This document shows, one piece after another, positions 9,821 to 18,635 of a DNA stretch of 64,000 bases (within the stretch, counting starts at the first letter, position 1; every line of letters starts with the position of its first letter). Location of the stretch: assembly GCA_944321125.1 (NCBI GenBank), contig CALUKD010000015.1:21022-85021 (forward strand), written 5' to 3'. The position numbers were made by a program, and so were the translations under genes. Below the pieces are notes generated by a model, which ran no database searches, was not told where the DNA came from, and saw only the letters and a program-made list of their open reading frames with translations. Source of the DNA: Candidatus Butyricimonas faecavium. Its GTDB lineage: Bacteria; Bacteroidota; Bacteroidia; Bacteroidales; Marinifilaceae.

Positions 9821-12193
9821 ATGCAGACTACAATACGCCTTTTTAGCCTATGCTTGTTAATTTTAGGCTTTTATACATGTCAACCTACCCTGGAAAAGAA
9901 ACAACCGGTAGATTGGGTTGACCCTCAAATTGGTTCGGTACATTGCCGATGGTTTTTTTATACTCCAGCTGCCCTTCCTATGGGAATGGCCAAACTGGCT
10001 CCGACCACCAATGCTTACGGAAGCTATGGTAGTTGGCTTCCCTGTGGATATGATGATCGTCATACATCCATTGAAGGTTTTGCCCATTTTCACGAGTTTC
10101 AAATAGGAGGAATCGTTACGATTCCCACCACTGGAGAATTAAAAACCTTACCAGGTACATTAGAAGATCCAGATTCAGGATATCGTTCACGCATCGATAA
10201 AGCGACAGAAATATCTACTCCCGGTTATTACGCCGTAACTCTCACGGACTACAATATCAAAGCAGAAATCACGGCAACCACCCGAACAGGTTTTCACCGC
10301 TATACCTTTCCCCAATCTACCACGTCAAGAATACTGTTTGATATCGGGCATAAGCAAGGAGAAAGTGCTACCATCACGGATGCAGAAGTTACATATCATC
10401 CGAAAACTAACGAAGTGACCGGGTGGGTGGAAAACTATCCGGTTTATGCCACATTCTGCCAGCCGGACGGGAAAATAAAAATCTACTTTGCCGCCAAACT
10501 GGACAAGCAACCGCAAACAATCGGAACATTTATTGACGAGAAGGTACAAGAAAACTCCAACACGGTAAAAGGCCCCGGATGCGGACTATACCTTACCTTC
10601 CCGACAAAAGCACATGAACAGGTACAAATGCAAGTCGGTCTATCCTATACCAGCATTGAAAACGCCCGTAACAACCGGGATACAGAAAGTGCCGGCAAAA
10701 ACTTCAATGACGTGAAAAATGCTGCCCGTCAAACTTGGAATGAAATGCTTAGTCGTATCCAAGTGGAAGGAGGAACCCCGGAAGACAAAACCAAATTCTA
10801 TACCGGGCTCTACCATGCCCTACTTGGCAGGGGGATTGCCAACGACATAAACGGACAATACATACAACATGATAAGACTATCGGCCAGATACCTTTGGAC
10901 AAAAACGGAATTCCTCTCTATTCCCACCACAATACTGACGGTATGTGGGGAGGCTTTTGGAATCTTACCCAAATATGGACTTTAGCCTATCCCGAAATAT
11001 TCTCCAGTTACATAAAATCGAACTTGGACTTCTTCAAAAATTCCGGTTGGCTACACGACGGGGAAGCGGCCGGAGTATACACGAATGGCGTACAAACCAA
11101 TTTCCAAGGCTTAATTATATGTGCCGCTTACCAAGCCGGGATTCGTGATTTCAACATTGAAACAGCCTGGAGTGCCATCTGCAAAAACGAACTGGAATAC
11201 AAAGGACGAAATATGGGTAATGGGAAATACGACAATGAATACTTTATCAAACAAGGTTTTATTCCCTTGAAAGATTATCTATATCCTAATAATTGGGTCT
11301 GCAATTTTGGAGCCTCCCACACGTTGGAATACGCCTTTAGTTGTTATGCAGCAGCTCAAATGGCCAAAGCCATGGGAAAAACAGCCGCATACGATACCCT
11401 CATACAATACTCGTATGCCTATAAAAAACTATTTGATCCAGAGACAAAATATATGCGTCCTCGTGAAATAGACGGTAGTTTCATGAAAGATTTCGAACCT
11501 CTAAAAGGCTGGAAAGGATTCCAAGAAGGGAATGCCGCACAATATACATGGTACGTTCCCCATGATATCCAAGGCCTGATAGAACTCATGGGAATTGATC
11601 TTTTCAACGAAAGACTAGAATACACGTTCATCGAATCCCGGAAAAACCAATTCGGAGGGGGAAAAGAGATTGATAGCTTTTCCGGAGTCGAAAAATTGTA
11701 TAATCAAGGAAATCAACCTTGTCTCCACGACGCTTGGTTATTCAACTATTCCGGGAAACCGTGGCTGACACAGCTATACACACGGTTAATTTGTGACGAA
11801 TTCTATGGTATCACCCCGGAACATGGTTACGGTTACGGACAAGACGAAGACCAAGGGCAATTAGGAGCTTGGTATGTTATGGCAGCGATGGGTTTATTTG
11901 ACGTACAAGGAGGAACCAACATTACCCCTTCTTACCAAATCGGCAGCCCTAAATTTCGTAAAATCACAATCAAACTCAATCCCCGATACTATTCCGGTAA
12001 AACATTCGTGATTGAAACAGAAAATAATGCTCCGAACCATTATTACGTACAGTCTGCAACACTCAATGGGAAACCATTAGAAGATTGCTGGTTCTATCGT
12101 CGGGAGATTATTAACGGCGGACACTTAAAATTACAAATGGATTCACATCCCAACACTCAATGGGGGATTTCATCTATGCCGCATTCCAAATGA
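9821..12193 (+). CDS. GH92 family glycoside hydrolase (alpha-mannosidase family)
   Basis: The 790-residue protein has an export signal ending near FYTC (C20, a weak lipobox). An N-terminal beta-sandwich starts at VDWVDPQIGS and the (alpha/alpha)6 catalytic domain follows. Known GH92 catalytic positions appear kept: E569 in the EGNAAQYTW motif, and D675/D677 in the QDEDQGQLGAWY motif, with the usual spacing of about 106-108 residues. GH92 enzymes are calcium-dependent inverting exo-alpha-mannosidases acting on N-glycans or mannans. The conserved G-[HN]-E-P motif near the +1 subsite reads GNQP here, so linkage specificity should not be assumed. Likely periplasmic or surface-bound. It is a single-gene unit closed by the terminator at 12195-12240. 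Confidence 0.93.
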   Translation: MQTTIRLFSLCLLILGFYTCQPTLEKKQPVDWVDPQIGSVHCRWFFYTPAALPMGMAKLAPTTNAYGSYGSWLPCGYDDRHTSIEGFAHFHEFQIGGIVTIPTTGELKTLPGTLEDPDSGYRSRIDKATEISTPGYYAVTLTDYNIKAEITATTRTGFHRYTFPQSTTSRILFDIGHKQGESATITDAEVTYHPKTNEVTGWVENYPVYATFCQPDGKIKIYFAAKLDKQPQTIGTFIDEKVQENSNTVKGPGCGLYLTFPTKAHEQVQMQVGLSYTSIENARNNRDTESAGKNFNDVKNAARQTWNEMLSRIQVEGGTPEDKTKFYTGLYHALLGRGIANDINGQYIQHDKTIGQIPLDKNGIPLYSHHNTDGMWGGFWNLTQIWTLAYPEIFSSYIKSNLDFFKNSGWLHDGEAAGVYTNGVQTNFQGLIICAAYQAGIRDFNIETAWSAICKNELEYKGRNMGNGKYDNEYFIKQGFIPLKDYLYPNNWVCNFGASHTLEYAFSCYAAAQMAKAMGKTAAYDTLIQYSYAYKKLFDPETKYMRPREIDGSFMKDFEPLKGWKGFQEGNAAQYTWYVPHDIQGLIELMGIDLFNERLEYTFIESRKNQFGGGKEIDSFSGVEKLYNQGNQPCLHDAWLFNYSGKPWLTQLYTRLICDEFYGITPEHGYGYGQDEDQGQLGAWYVMAAMGLFDVQGGTNITPSYQIGSPKFRKITIKLNPRYYSGKTFVIETENNAPNHYYVQSATLNGKPLEDCWFYRREIINGGHLKLQMDSHPNTQWGISSMPHSK

Positions 12194-12194
12194 T

Positions 12195-12240
12195 TATAAT
12201 ATAAAAAGTCCGAGTTTACACTCGGACTTTTTATATTATA
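12195..12240. terminator. Bidirectional terminator between GH92 and korB
   Basis: A 20-bp stem (12195-12214 with 12221-12240) and a 6-nt loop separate two convergent genes. The core is AAAAAGTCCGAG/CTCGGACTTTTT, giving U-runs on both strands. Confidence 0.9.
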
Positions 12241-12249
12241 GGCTTCAAA

Positions 12250-13266
12250 TTATTTTACTTCCCAAACGTCTCCGCTGTTCAATAAATCCTCGACACAACG
12301 GATAGGAGATTTTGCTTTCACATCTTCAATCTGCGCCTCCAATGCATCATTGTAAGTCGTACCTTCCACATCACGGATAACCCCTAAAGCCACAGGATAC
12401 TCCGGTGCTTTCATGTGTACCAACATCCAATGTATAGAAGGATTCACGCTATGAGCATCATGCACCATAATATCATCCAACGTGATACCATCCTTACCGA
12501 TCTCAACAACTTTCAACTTACCGGCCTTCATATCGAACATGATACCCTTATCCTTATTCTTTCCGAAAACCATCGGTTCTCCGTGTCTCAAGATCAATTG
12601 ACGTTCTTCCTTCATCTCTTTATCCGTAATAGCAGCATGAGCCCCGTCAGCAAAGATCACGCAGTTCTGAAGAATTTCTACAACAGCAGTACCTTTATGA
12701 CGCACACCTGCCTCGATAACTTCCGCACTTAAATTGATATTCATATCCAACGTACGAGCGAAAAATTTCCCTTGCGCACCAATTACCAACTCTCCCGGGT
12801 TAAACGGAGTCTCGATGGTTCCGTAAGGAGAAGTTTTGGTTTTCGTACCCAATTTCGTAGTCGGAGAATATTGTCCTTTCGTCAACCCGTAAATCTCATT
12901 ATTGAACACCAAAGTGGTAATATCAATATTACGGCGAATAGCATGAATAAAATGGTTACCACCAATAGCCAAAGCATCACCGTCACCGGAAACTTGAAGG
13001 ATATTCAATTTCGGATTAGCACTCTTAGCCCCGGATGCGATAGCAGCAGCCCGGCCATGGATCGTATGGAAACCATAAGTATTCATATAATAAGGGAAAC
13101 GGGAAGAACATCCGATTCCGGAAATAACTGCCCATGATTCTCTTGGGTATCCCAATTCTGCCATGGCTTTCTGTACGGAGTTAATGATACCATGGTCACC
13201 GCAACCCGGACACCAACGAATCTCTTGGTTGCTCTTAAAATCTTTCGGTGTATATTGTTCTGCCAT
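12250..13266 (-). CDS. korB: 2-oxoacid:ferredoxin oxidoreductase, beta subunit
   Basis: This 338-residue protein carries the thiamine-pyrophosphate domain: CPGCGDHG near residue 19, GDGDALAIGG and the NNEIYGLTKGQYSPT stretch typical of KorB/PorB beta subunits. With the alpha subunit it oxidatively decarboxylates a 2-oxoacid (2-oxoglutarate is the likely substrate) to an acyl-CoA and reduces ferredoxin in the cytoplasm. The gene starts 2 bp after korA, so the two are translated from one mRNA. No separate ferredoxin-like subunit gene is adjacent, consistent with the two-subunit type. Confidence 0.93.
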   Translation of the reverse strand: MAEQYTPKDFKSNQEIRWCPGCGDHGIINSVQKAMAELGYPRESWAVISGIGCSSRFPYYMNTYGFHTIHGRAAAIASGAKSANPKLNILQVSGDGDALAIGGNHFIHAIRRNIDITTLVFNNEIYGLTKGQYSPTTKLGTKTKTSPYGTIETPFNPGELVIGAQGKFFARTLDMNINLSAEVIEAGVRHKGTAVVEILQNCVIFADGAHAAITDKEMKEERQLILRHGEPMVFGKNKDKGIMFDMKAGKLKVVEIGKDGITLDDIMVHDAHSVNPSIHWMLVHMKAPEYPVALGVIRDVEGTTYNDALEAQIEDVKAKSPIRCVEDLLNSGDVWEVK

Positions 13267-13268
13267 GA

Positions 13269-15113
13269 TTATTTTCCTAATAATTCGGTTATTTTTTCTT
13301 TCAGCTCAACTACCGTGAAAGGTAATCCGGCTACTTTATTATATTGATAATACGTGTAATGCGGGAATTTAGCTCTTAAATACTGAGCGAACTGTCCCAA
13401 GTTCAACTCGCAAACAACAATCTTCTTGAATTTACCAAGCACCTCATTCGTGTTCTTCGGAAGCGGGTTGATAAAGTTGAAATGAGCTAAGCTCACATCG
13501 TGACCTTCTTCTCTTAATTCACGAACTACCGAGTACAAATGCCCGTAAGTTCCACCCCATCCAACAACGAGAACATCACCACCATCTTGGTTCCCGAAAA
13601 TCTCCTGTTGAGGAATGCAGTCAGCAATCTTAGCTACCTTAGCATCACGTAAATCAGTCATAATCTGGTGATTTTCCGGCACGTAACTAATTTCTCCCGT
13701 TACATTTACCTTTTCCAATCCACCGATACGATGTTCCAAACCTTTCGTTCCCGGCAAAGCCCACATTCTAGCTAAAGTCTCCGGATCACGTGCATACGGT
13801 TTATAATCATCGCCTTCTTTAGCCACTCTCGGGGTAATAGAAGGATAATCTTTCAACGAAGGAATCTTCCACGGTTGAGCACCATTTCCCAAGAATCCGT
13901 CTGTCAACAAAACAACCGGAGTCATGTGCTCTACGGCAATTTTAGCAGCCCAAAAAGCATAATCAAAACAGTTTCCGGGAGTACTTGCAGCTACAACAGG
14001 CATAGGGCTTTCTCCGTTACGTCCGTAAAGAGCTTGCAACAAATCGGATTGTTCCGTTTTCGTTGGCAAACCGGTTGAAGGACCACCACGTTGTACGTCA
14101 ACAATTACTAAAGGTAACTCGGCCATTACAGCCAAACCAGCAGCCTCGCTCTTCAACGCCAAACCAGGCCCTGAAGTCGTCGTGATAGCCAGATTACCCA
14201 CGTAACTTGCACCGATAGAAGTACAAATTCCGGCAATCTCGTCCTCTGCCTGATAGGTCTTTACACCCAAATCACGTCTCAACGCCAACTCCTGCAAAAT
14301 ATCTGTTGCCGGAGTAATAGGATAGGAACCGCAGAACAAAGGCAAATTAGCTTTTTCAGCAGCAGCCAAAAATCCCCATGCCGTAGCCTTATTACCGGTA
14401 ATTGTCCGGTAACGTCCTTTCTCTATCTGAGCAGGAGCCACGTTAAAGTGTACAGCCAAAGCATGAACATTAGAAGCATAATTGAAACCACATTCCAACA
14501 CTTTCACGTTAGCACTGGCGATTTCCGGCTTCTTGGCAAACTTCTGGTTAATAAAATCTCTCGTGTGATCCACTGTACGATCGAACATCCAGTAGATCAT
14601 ACCAAGAGCAAACATATTTTTGCATTTAACGATAGATTTCTGATCCAGACCGCTGTCCTTCAGAGCTTCTTCCGTTAAAGTCGTGATCTTCACTGGGACC
14701 ACGTTATAATCTTGCAAGACTACATCTTCCAGAGGGTTTTCTTTATACCCAGCCTTTTCGATGTTCTTGTCAGTAAATGCATCCAAGTTCACGATAATCG
14801 TTGCACCTTTTTTTGCCCAACGCAGGTTAGCCTTTAAAGCGGCAGGATTCATCGCCACGAGCACGTCTGCAAAATCTCCCGGAGTTTTAATGGGATCATT
14901 CCCAATATGTACTTGAAACCCGGAAACACCACCAACCGTACCTTGCGGGGCGCGTATTTCAGCAGGATAATCCGGAAACGTTGATACTCCGTTTCCAAAT
15001 AGAGCAGCAGCATCCGAGAATTGCTGGCCGGTTAATTGCATTCCATCTCCCGAATCTCCCGAGAAACGAATCACAATGTCTTTTTTGTCGATAACTTCTG
15101 TCTTTTCACTCAT
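13269..15113 (-). CDS. korA: 2-oxoacid:ferredoxin oxidoreductase, fused gamma-alpha subunit
   Basis: The 614-residue protein joins a gamma domain (about 1-190; FSGDSGDGMQLTGQQF at the start) to the alpha pyrimidine-binding domain (about 215-600; GSYPITPATDI and GGPSTGLPTKTEQSDL). This fusion marks the two-subunit KorAB type, which in Bacteroidota supports a reductive or anaerobic TCA branch. It is the first gene of the korAB pair, with a leader of about 75 nt from the promoter at 15195-15224. Substrate preference between 2-oxoglutarate and other 2-oxoacids is inferred from family resemblance. Confidence 0.93.
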   Translation of the reverse strand: MSEKTEVIDKKDIVIRFSGDSGDGMQLTGQQFSDAAALFGNGVSTFPDYPAEIRAPQGTVGGVSGFQVHIGNDPIKTPGDFADVLVAMNPAALKANLRWAKKGATIIVNLDAFTDKNIEKAGYKENPLEDVVLQDYNVVPVKITTLTEEALKDSGLDQKSIVKCKNMFALGMIYWMFDRTVDHTRDFINQKFAKKPEIASANVKVLECGFNYASNVHALAVHFNVAPAQIEKGRYRTITGNKATAWGFLAAAEKANLPLFCGSYPITPATDILQELALRRDLGVKTYQAEDEIAGICTSIGASYVGNLAITTTSGPGLALKSEAAGLAVMAELPLVIVDVQRGGPSTGLPTKTEQSDLLQALYGRNGESPMPVVAASTPGNCFDYAFWAAKIAVEHMTPVVLLTDGFLGNGAQPWKIPSLKDYPSITPRVAKEGDDYKPYARDPETLARMWALPGTKGLEHRIGGLEKVNVTGEISYVPENHQIMTDLRDAKVAKIADCIPQQEIFGNQDGGDVLVVGWGGTYGHLYSVVRELREEGHDVSLAHFNFINPLPKNTNEVLGKFKKIVVCELNLGQFAQYLRAKFPHYTYYQYNKVAGLPFTVVELKEKITELLGK

Positions 15114-15194
15114 GACTTAGTTACTTGTTCTTAAATATTAAATTATAAATTATATTCTATAATGTCATACGAATTTTATGTTGTAAAACATGCG

Positions 15195-15224
15195 TAAAGG
15201 TAGCCAATACAAATATCTAAACAA
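15195..15224 (-). promoter_or_regulatory. Predicted korAB promoter
   Basis: On the minus strand TTG (15224-15222), 19 bp and TACCTTTA (15202-15195) match the Bacteroidota consensus with one mismatch in the -7 box. Confidence 0.45.
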
Positions 15225-15507
15225 GTTTGTATCAGTATTTTTTTCTTTTTCGATATTACCCTGACAATCAAGCTAGAGCATGTCGAAAAACATATTTTTC
15301 AACACAAATAAAATAAAACAATTCTAAACAACAGATCTTTTTCCGTCGTTTTTCGGTTACTTTCTTGTTACGATTGAAAATTCTAGCGATAAAATCCCTT
15401 TCAAAATGGAACAAAATCAGCTTTTAAATTGTATAGATAATAAGTTTTATATAATTTTATCAAGTAAACATCTATACAGCTATAAAATAATACTTAAACA
15501 TATTGCC
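15225..15507. other. AT-rich spacer between korA and mscS
   Basis: An upstream ATG at 15406 is in frame with the channel gene, but the intervening residues do not look like protein and would bury the signal peptide. No clear TAnnTTTG element was found for the rightward gene. No other feature is visible. Confidence 0.4.
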
Positions 15508-17046
15508 ATGAAAAACTATCTGATCTTACTCTGTTTGATTCTTGGAACAATAAGTTGCGGAAAAAAATCATCCATCCCGGAACTAATAGGCATTCCGGAC
15601 GATGCACAAACACCCTACACCATAAGTTCTACTCATGTAGGCTTCATTGCCAGAGGCACAAACATTAATCAACTCTATTCCATATTCCCCGCTAAACAAA
15701 TCAAACTCATCAAAAACAAAGGAGGATTCTTCAACCAAGAATTTGATGATTACAATGTTTATGACAGCAACGGCAAACTCCTTTTTATAGCAACTCCGGA
15801 AGTTGCCGGAGACACCAGTTCATTTATTAATCGTATCATTATTCGGGATACCTCATTCAAAACTCCAGAAGGTATTGGCCTTAATTCCAACTTAGGACAA
15901 ATACGAGATGCCTATCACAATATAAACTACCTCCCTTCTTCGGGAGAAATTGTTGTTTCTGTCCCAAAAGTCAGTACCAATTTTTTAATCAACAAGGCAA
16001 CCTTGGATGATTCCTGGTGGGATAACACCACAAACCAAATCATCGAAAAAAACATTCCGGACAGTGCCAAAATAGATGGGATTGTCGTCTTCTGGAACAC
16101 GAAAGAAGCCCAACATACTCCTGCCATCTTTACAGCTGTATTCTGGAATGAAATGCTAACAAAACTAATTACTTGGTGTGTCATTCAACTCCCGTCAATT
16201 GCCATCCTCATTATTTTATTCGTTTCATTACTTCGAGCTTTACGATTCACAATCCGAAAAATGAAAAAAATCGCCATCAATAAAGCTCACAAAGCTGAAA
16301 ACATTGACAACAATGAGGCTGAAAAACGAATTAACACACTCACCGGGATCATATACGGTATCGGAAGAATCTTCCTGTGGGTAATCTTTTTGCTGATCTT
16401 GCTCGGGAAATTCAATATCAACATAGCCCCCATCCTCGCCAGTGCCGGAATTGTCGGATTAGCCGTTGGCTTCGGGGCGCAAGAATTAGTACGGGATTTC
16501 ATATCCGGTTTCTTTATTCTACTAGAAGATCAGTTACGCACCGGAGACTGGGCCGTCATCAACGGGACCGAGGGACTAGTTGAAAAAATCGAATTAAGAA
16601 CCGTTACCTTACGAGATAGTTCAGGCGTAGTACACATTTTTCAAAACGGAAAAATAGACACGCTCTCCAACATGACCAAAGAATGGTCTGCCATCGTCTT
16701 GCAAATCGGTATCGCATATAAAGAAGACACGGACAACGCTGTCATGCTCATGCAACAAGTCGGAGACGAAATGTTCAATGACCCCGTTTACAAAGAATTA
16801 ATGCTCGAACCCGTGACCATCAGCGGGGTAAACGACTTTGCCGATAGTGCCGTGGTCATTCGCCTTGTCATTAAGACAAAACCCATGCAACAATGGGCCG
16901 TTGGCCGGGAATACCGTCGTCGTTTGAAAAAAGTATTCGATGCCAAGAACGTGGAATTCCCCTTCCCGTATCGCACACTAACCTGGGGAGATAGCTCCAA
17001 TCCTATAAAATTAAAAATAGAACCCTCAGACTCGGATTCAAAATAA
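15508..17046 (+). CDS. MscS-family mechanosensitive channel with lipoprotein-type N-terminus
   Basis: From the ATG at 15508 the protein has 512 residues and begins with a lipoprotein-like signal (lipobox GTISC, C17). A periplasmic N-terminal region runs to about residue 205. Membrane helices follow near WCVIQLPSIAILIILFVSLL and IGRIFLWVIFLLILLG, then the glycine/alanine-rich pore helix (ILASAGIVGLAVGFGAQELV), and then the cytoplasmic MscS beta and alpha/beta domains. MscS channels release solutes on hypo-osmotic shock. I chose this start over the in-frame ATG at 15406 because it gives the signal peptide directly. The CorA gene follows after 37 bp. Confidence 0.87.
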   Translation: MKNYLILLCLILGTISCGKKSSIPELIGIPDDAQTPYTISSTHVGFIARGTNINQLYSIFPAKQIKLIKNKGGFFNQEFDDYNVYDSNGKLLFIATPEVAGDTSSFINRIIIRDTSFKTPEGIGLNSNLGQIRDAYHNINYLPSSGEIVVSVPKVSTNFLINKATLDDSWWDNTTNQIIEKNIPDSAKIDGIVVFWNTKEAQHTPAIFTAVFWNEMLTKLITWCVIQLPSIAILIILFVSLLRALRFTIRKMKKIAINKAHKAENIDNNEAEKRINTLTGIIYGIGRIFLWVIFLLILLGKFNINIAPILASAGIVGLAVGFGAQELVRDFISGFFILLEDQLRTGDWAVINGTEGLVEKIELRTVTLRDSSGVVHIFQNGKIDTLSNMTKEWSAIVLQIGIAYKEDTDNAVMLMQQVGDEMFNDPVYKELMLEPVTISGVNDFADSAVVIRLVIKTKPMQQWAVGREYRRRLKKVFDAKNVEFPFPYRTLTWGDSSNPIKLKIEPSDSDSK

Positions 17047-17083
17047 CTTTTACTTTTCAGTTATCAACTTTTAATTCCACTAT

Positions 17084-18145
17084 ATGGCCCGTTTTCTCAA
17101 AGACCGTACGAAATCAAAAGGAGCCGCACCCGGTTCCTTAATTTTCATCGGCAAACAAAAAATGACAAAAAACTCCATTCAGGTTATCCAATACACTTCA
17201 GAAGGACTCAAAGAGTTTTTTCCCGAAACTATGGAAAGCATTGTCGATGCAGTGTCCAACGACCACATGACCTGGATCAATATATCCGGCTTACAAAACA
17301 CCAAACTGATTGCCGATATGGGCAAAGCTTTCGATGTATCTTCTCTATTTCTGGAAGACATTCTAAACACGGACCAACGCCCCCGATTCAGTGAAGAATC
17401 CGACCATTTATACATCATTGCCAAATCCTTCTATTTCGGTAAAGAGGACGGAATTGTTCACATGGAACAACTCTCTTTCATTGTCGGCTCCCATTACTTG
17501 ATTACCATTCAGGAGACAGATACCAATTATTTCAAAGACGTGAAAAAACGCTTGTACGACGGGAAAACCCGCATTCGTTCTTTCGGGACAGATTACCTCT
17601 GTTACACTCTATTGGACACTCTCGTTGACAGCTATATTATTAATCTTGAAATATTAGGAGCTGCCATAGAAGAACACGGTAAAACCATTTTAGAAGCAGA
17701 TGCCAAAGTAGTTGGAGCCCTTTACCATTATAAAACAGAACTTTCATACATTCGAAAAAATGTACGCCCATTCAAAGAAGTTACAACTCGTTTCATTAAT
17801 TGCGATTCACCTCTAATAAACCAAAACACATACACCTATTTACACGACTTGGATGATCTGGTTGTACAAGCCCAAGAAGCCATCGAAATATACTACTCCA
17901 TGGTCTCCGACCAAATAAATTTATACCAAACTAATATTGGAAACCGGCAAAATGACGTCATGAAAGTATTGACTATTTTTTCAACTATTTTCATTCCTCT
18001 CACCTTTATTGCTGGAATCTACGGGATGAACTTCGAATATATCCCCGAATTAAAACATCACTACGCTTACTTCATCCTTTGGGGCATCATGATTATCATT
18101 ACCATCACCATGCTCCTCTACTTCAAAAGAAAAAAATGGCTCTAA
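17084..18145 (+). CDS. corA: CorA family magnesium/cobalt transporter
   Basis: The 353-residue protein has the large N-terminal cytoplasmic domain of CorA and two C-terminal membrane helices (about 290-310 and 323-345) joined by the YGMNF signature loop that forms the selectivity filter. The C-terminus ends in a basic KRKKW tail. It should act as a homopentameric Mg2+ channel of the inner membrane. It lies 37 bp after the MscS-like gene and may be co-transcribed. Its stop codon sits in one arm of an inverted repeat shared with the convergent DUF3467 gene. Confidence 0.93.
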   Translation: MARFLKDRTKSKGAAPGSLIFIGKQKMTKNSIQVIQYTSEGLKEFFPETMESIVDAVSNDHMTWINISGLQNTKLIADMGKAFDVSSLFLEDILNTDQRPRFSEESDHLYIIAKSFYFGKEDGIVHMEQLSFIVGSHYLITIQETDTNYFKDVKKRLYDGKTRIRSFGTDYLCYTLLDTLVDSYIINLEILGAAIEEHGKTILEADAKVVGALYHYKTELSYIRKNVRPFKEVTTRFINCDSPLINQNTYTYLHDLDDLVVQAQEAIEIYYSMVSDQINLYQTNIGNRQNDVMKVLTIFSTIFIPLTFIAGIYGMNFEYIPELKHHYAYFILWGIMIIITITMLLYFKRKKWL

Positions 18146-18258
18146 TAATTTTAGATTTACAATTTTAGATTCCAACCACACAAAGCTAACACTTTCAAAT
18201 CATCAAATAGCGTGGCCCTGTGCGGTAGGGATCTAAAATCATCAAATCTAAAATTATT
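18144..18258. repeat. Inverted repeat between convergent genes, TTTTAGA repeat family
   Basis: Perfect 15-bp arms AATAATTTTAGATTT (18144-18158) and AAATCTAAAATTATT (18244-18258) enclose further TTTTAGAT/ATCTAAAA copies. The arms overlap both stop codons, so the structure may end transcription from both sides. Related repeats occur at 22886-22945, 29896-29925, 51541-51612 and 52401-52420. Confidence 0.75.
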
Positions 18259-18572
18259 CAGGCTTGTCCTTGCGGTTCCAAATCCACCGGGAACATAGGA
18301 GTCATAGGTCCACCTTCCGGTAAATTAATCTTCCCGTAATCCATCTCGAATCTCCGAACATTATCCTGCAACGCCAGCAACAAGCGTTTTGCGTGTTCCG
18401 CGGTCAAAATAATACGGCTTTTCACTTCAGCCTTAGGCATCCCCGGCATGATACGGATAAAGTCAATAATAAACTCGGAGGAAGAATGAGAGATAATAGA
18501 CAGATTCGAATAAGTCCCTTGTGCTACATCTCGATTTAATTCAATGTCAAATTGTTGTTTCTTCTCTTCCAT
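18258..18572 (-). CDS. DUF3467 family protein
   Basis: A 104-residue cytoplasmic protein typical of DUF3467: a central strand-rich part (YSNLSIISHSSSEFIIDFIRIMPG) followed by a SRIILTAEHAKRLLLALQDNVRRFE helix and an acidic/proline-rich tail. Its function is unknown. It follows rpoC on the same strand; a GC-rich terminator (18603-18625) lies between them, so it probably depends on readthrough or a separate promoter. Confidence 0.85.
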   Translation of the reverse strand: MEEKKQQFDIELNRDVAQGTYSNLSIISHSSSEFIIDFIRIMPGMPKAEVKSRIILTAEHAKRLLLALQDNVRRFEMDYGKINLPEGGPMTPMFPVDLEPQGQA

Positions 18573-18602
18573 AATAGTCCTTGGTTAATAGTTTATACAA
18601 AC

Positions 18603-18625
18603 AATAAAGGCGCCTTGCGGCGCCT
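18603..18625 (-). terminator. Terminator after rpoC
   Basis: The hairpin AGGCGCC/GGCGCCT (18608-18614 with 18619-18625) has a 4-nt loop; on the minus strand it is followed by TTATTGTTT. It lies 10 bp after the rpoC stop. Confidence 0.75.
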
Positions 18626-18635
18626 CTATCTATTT

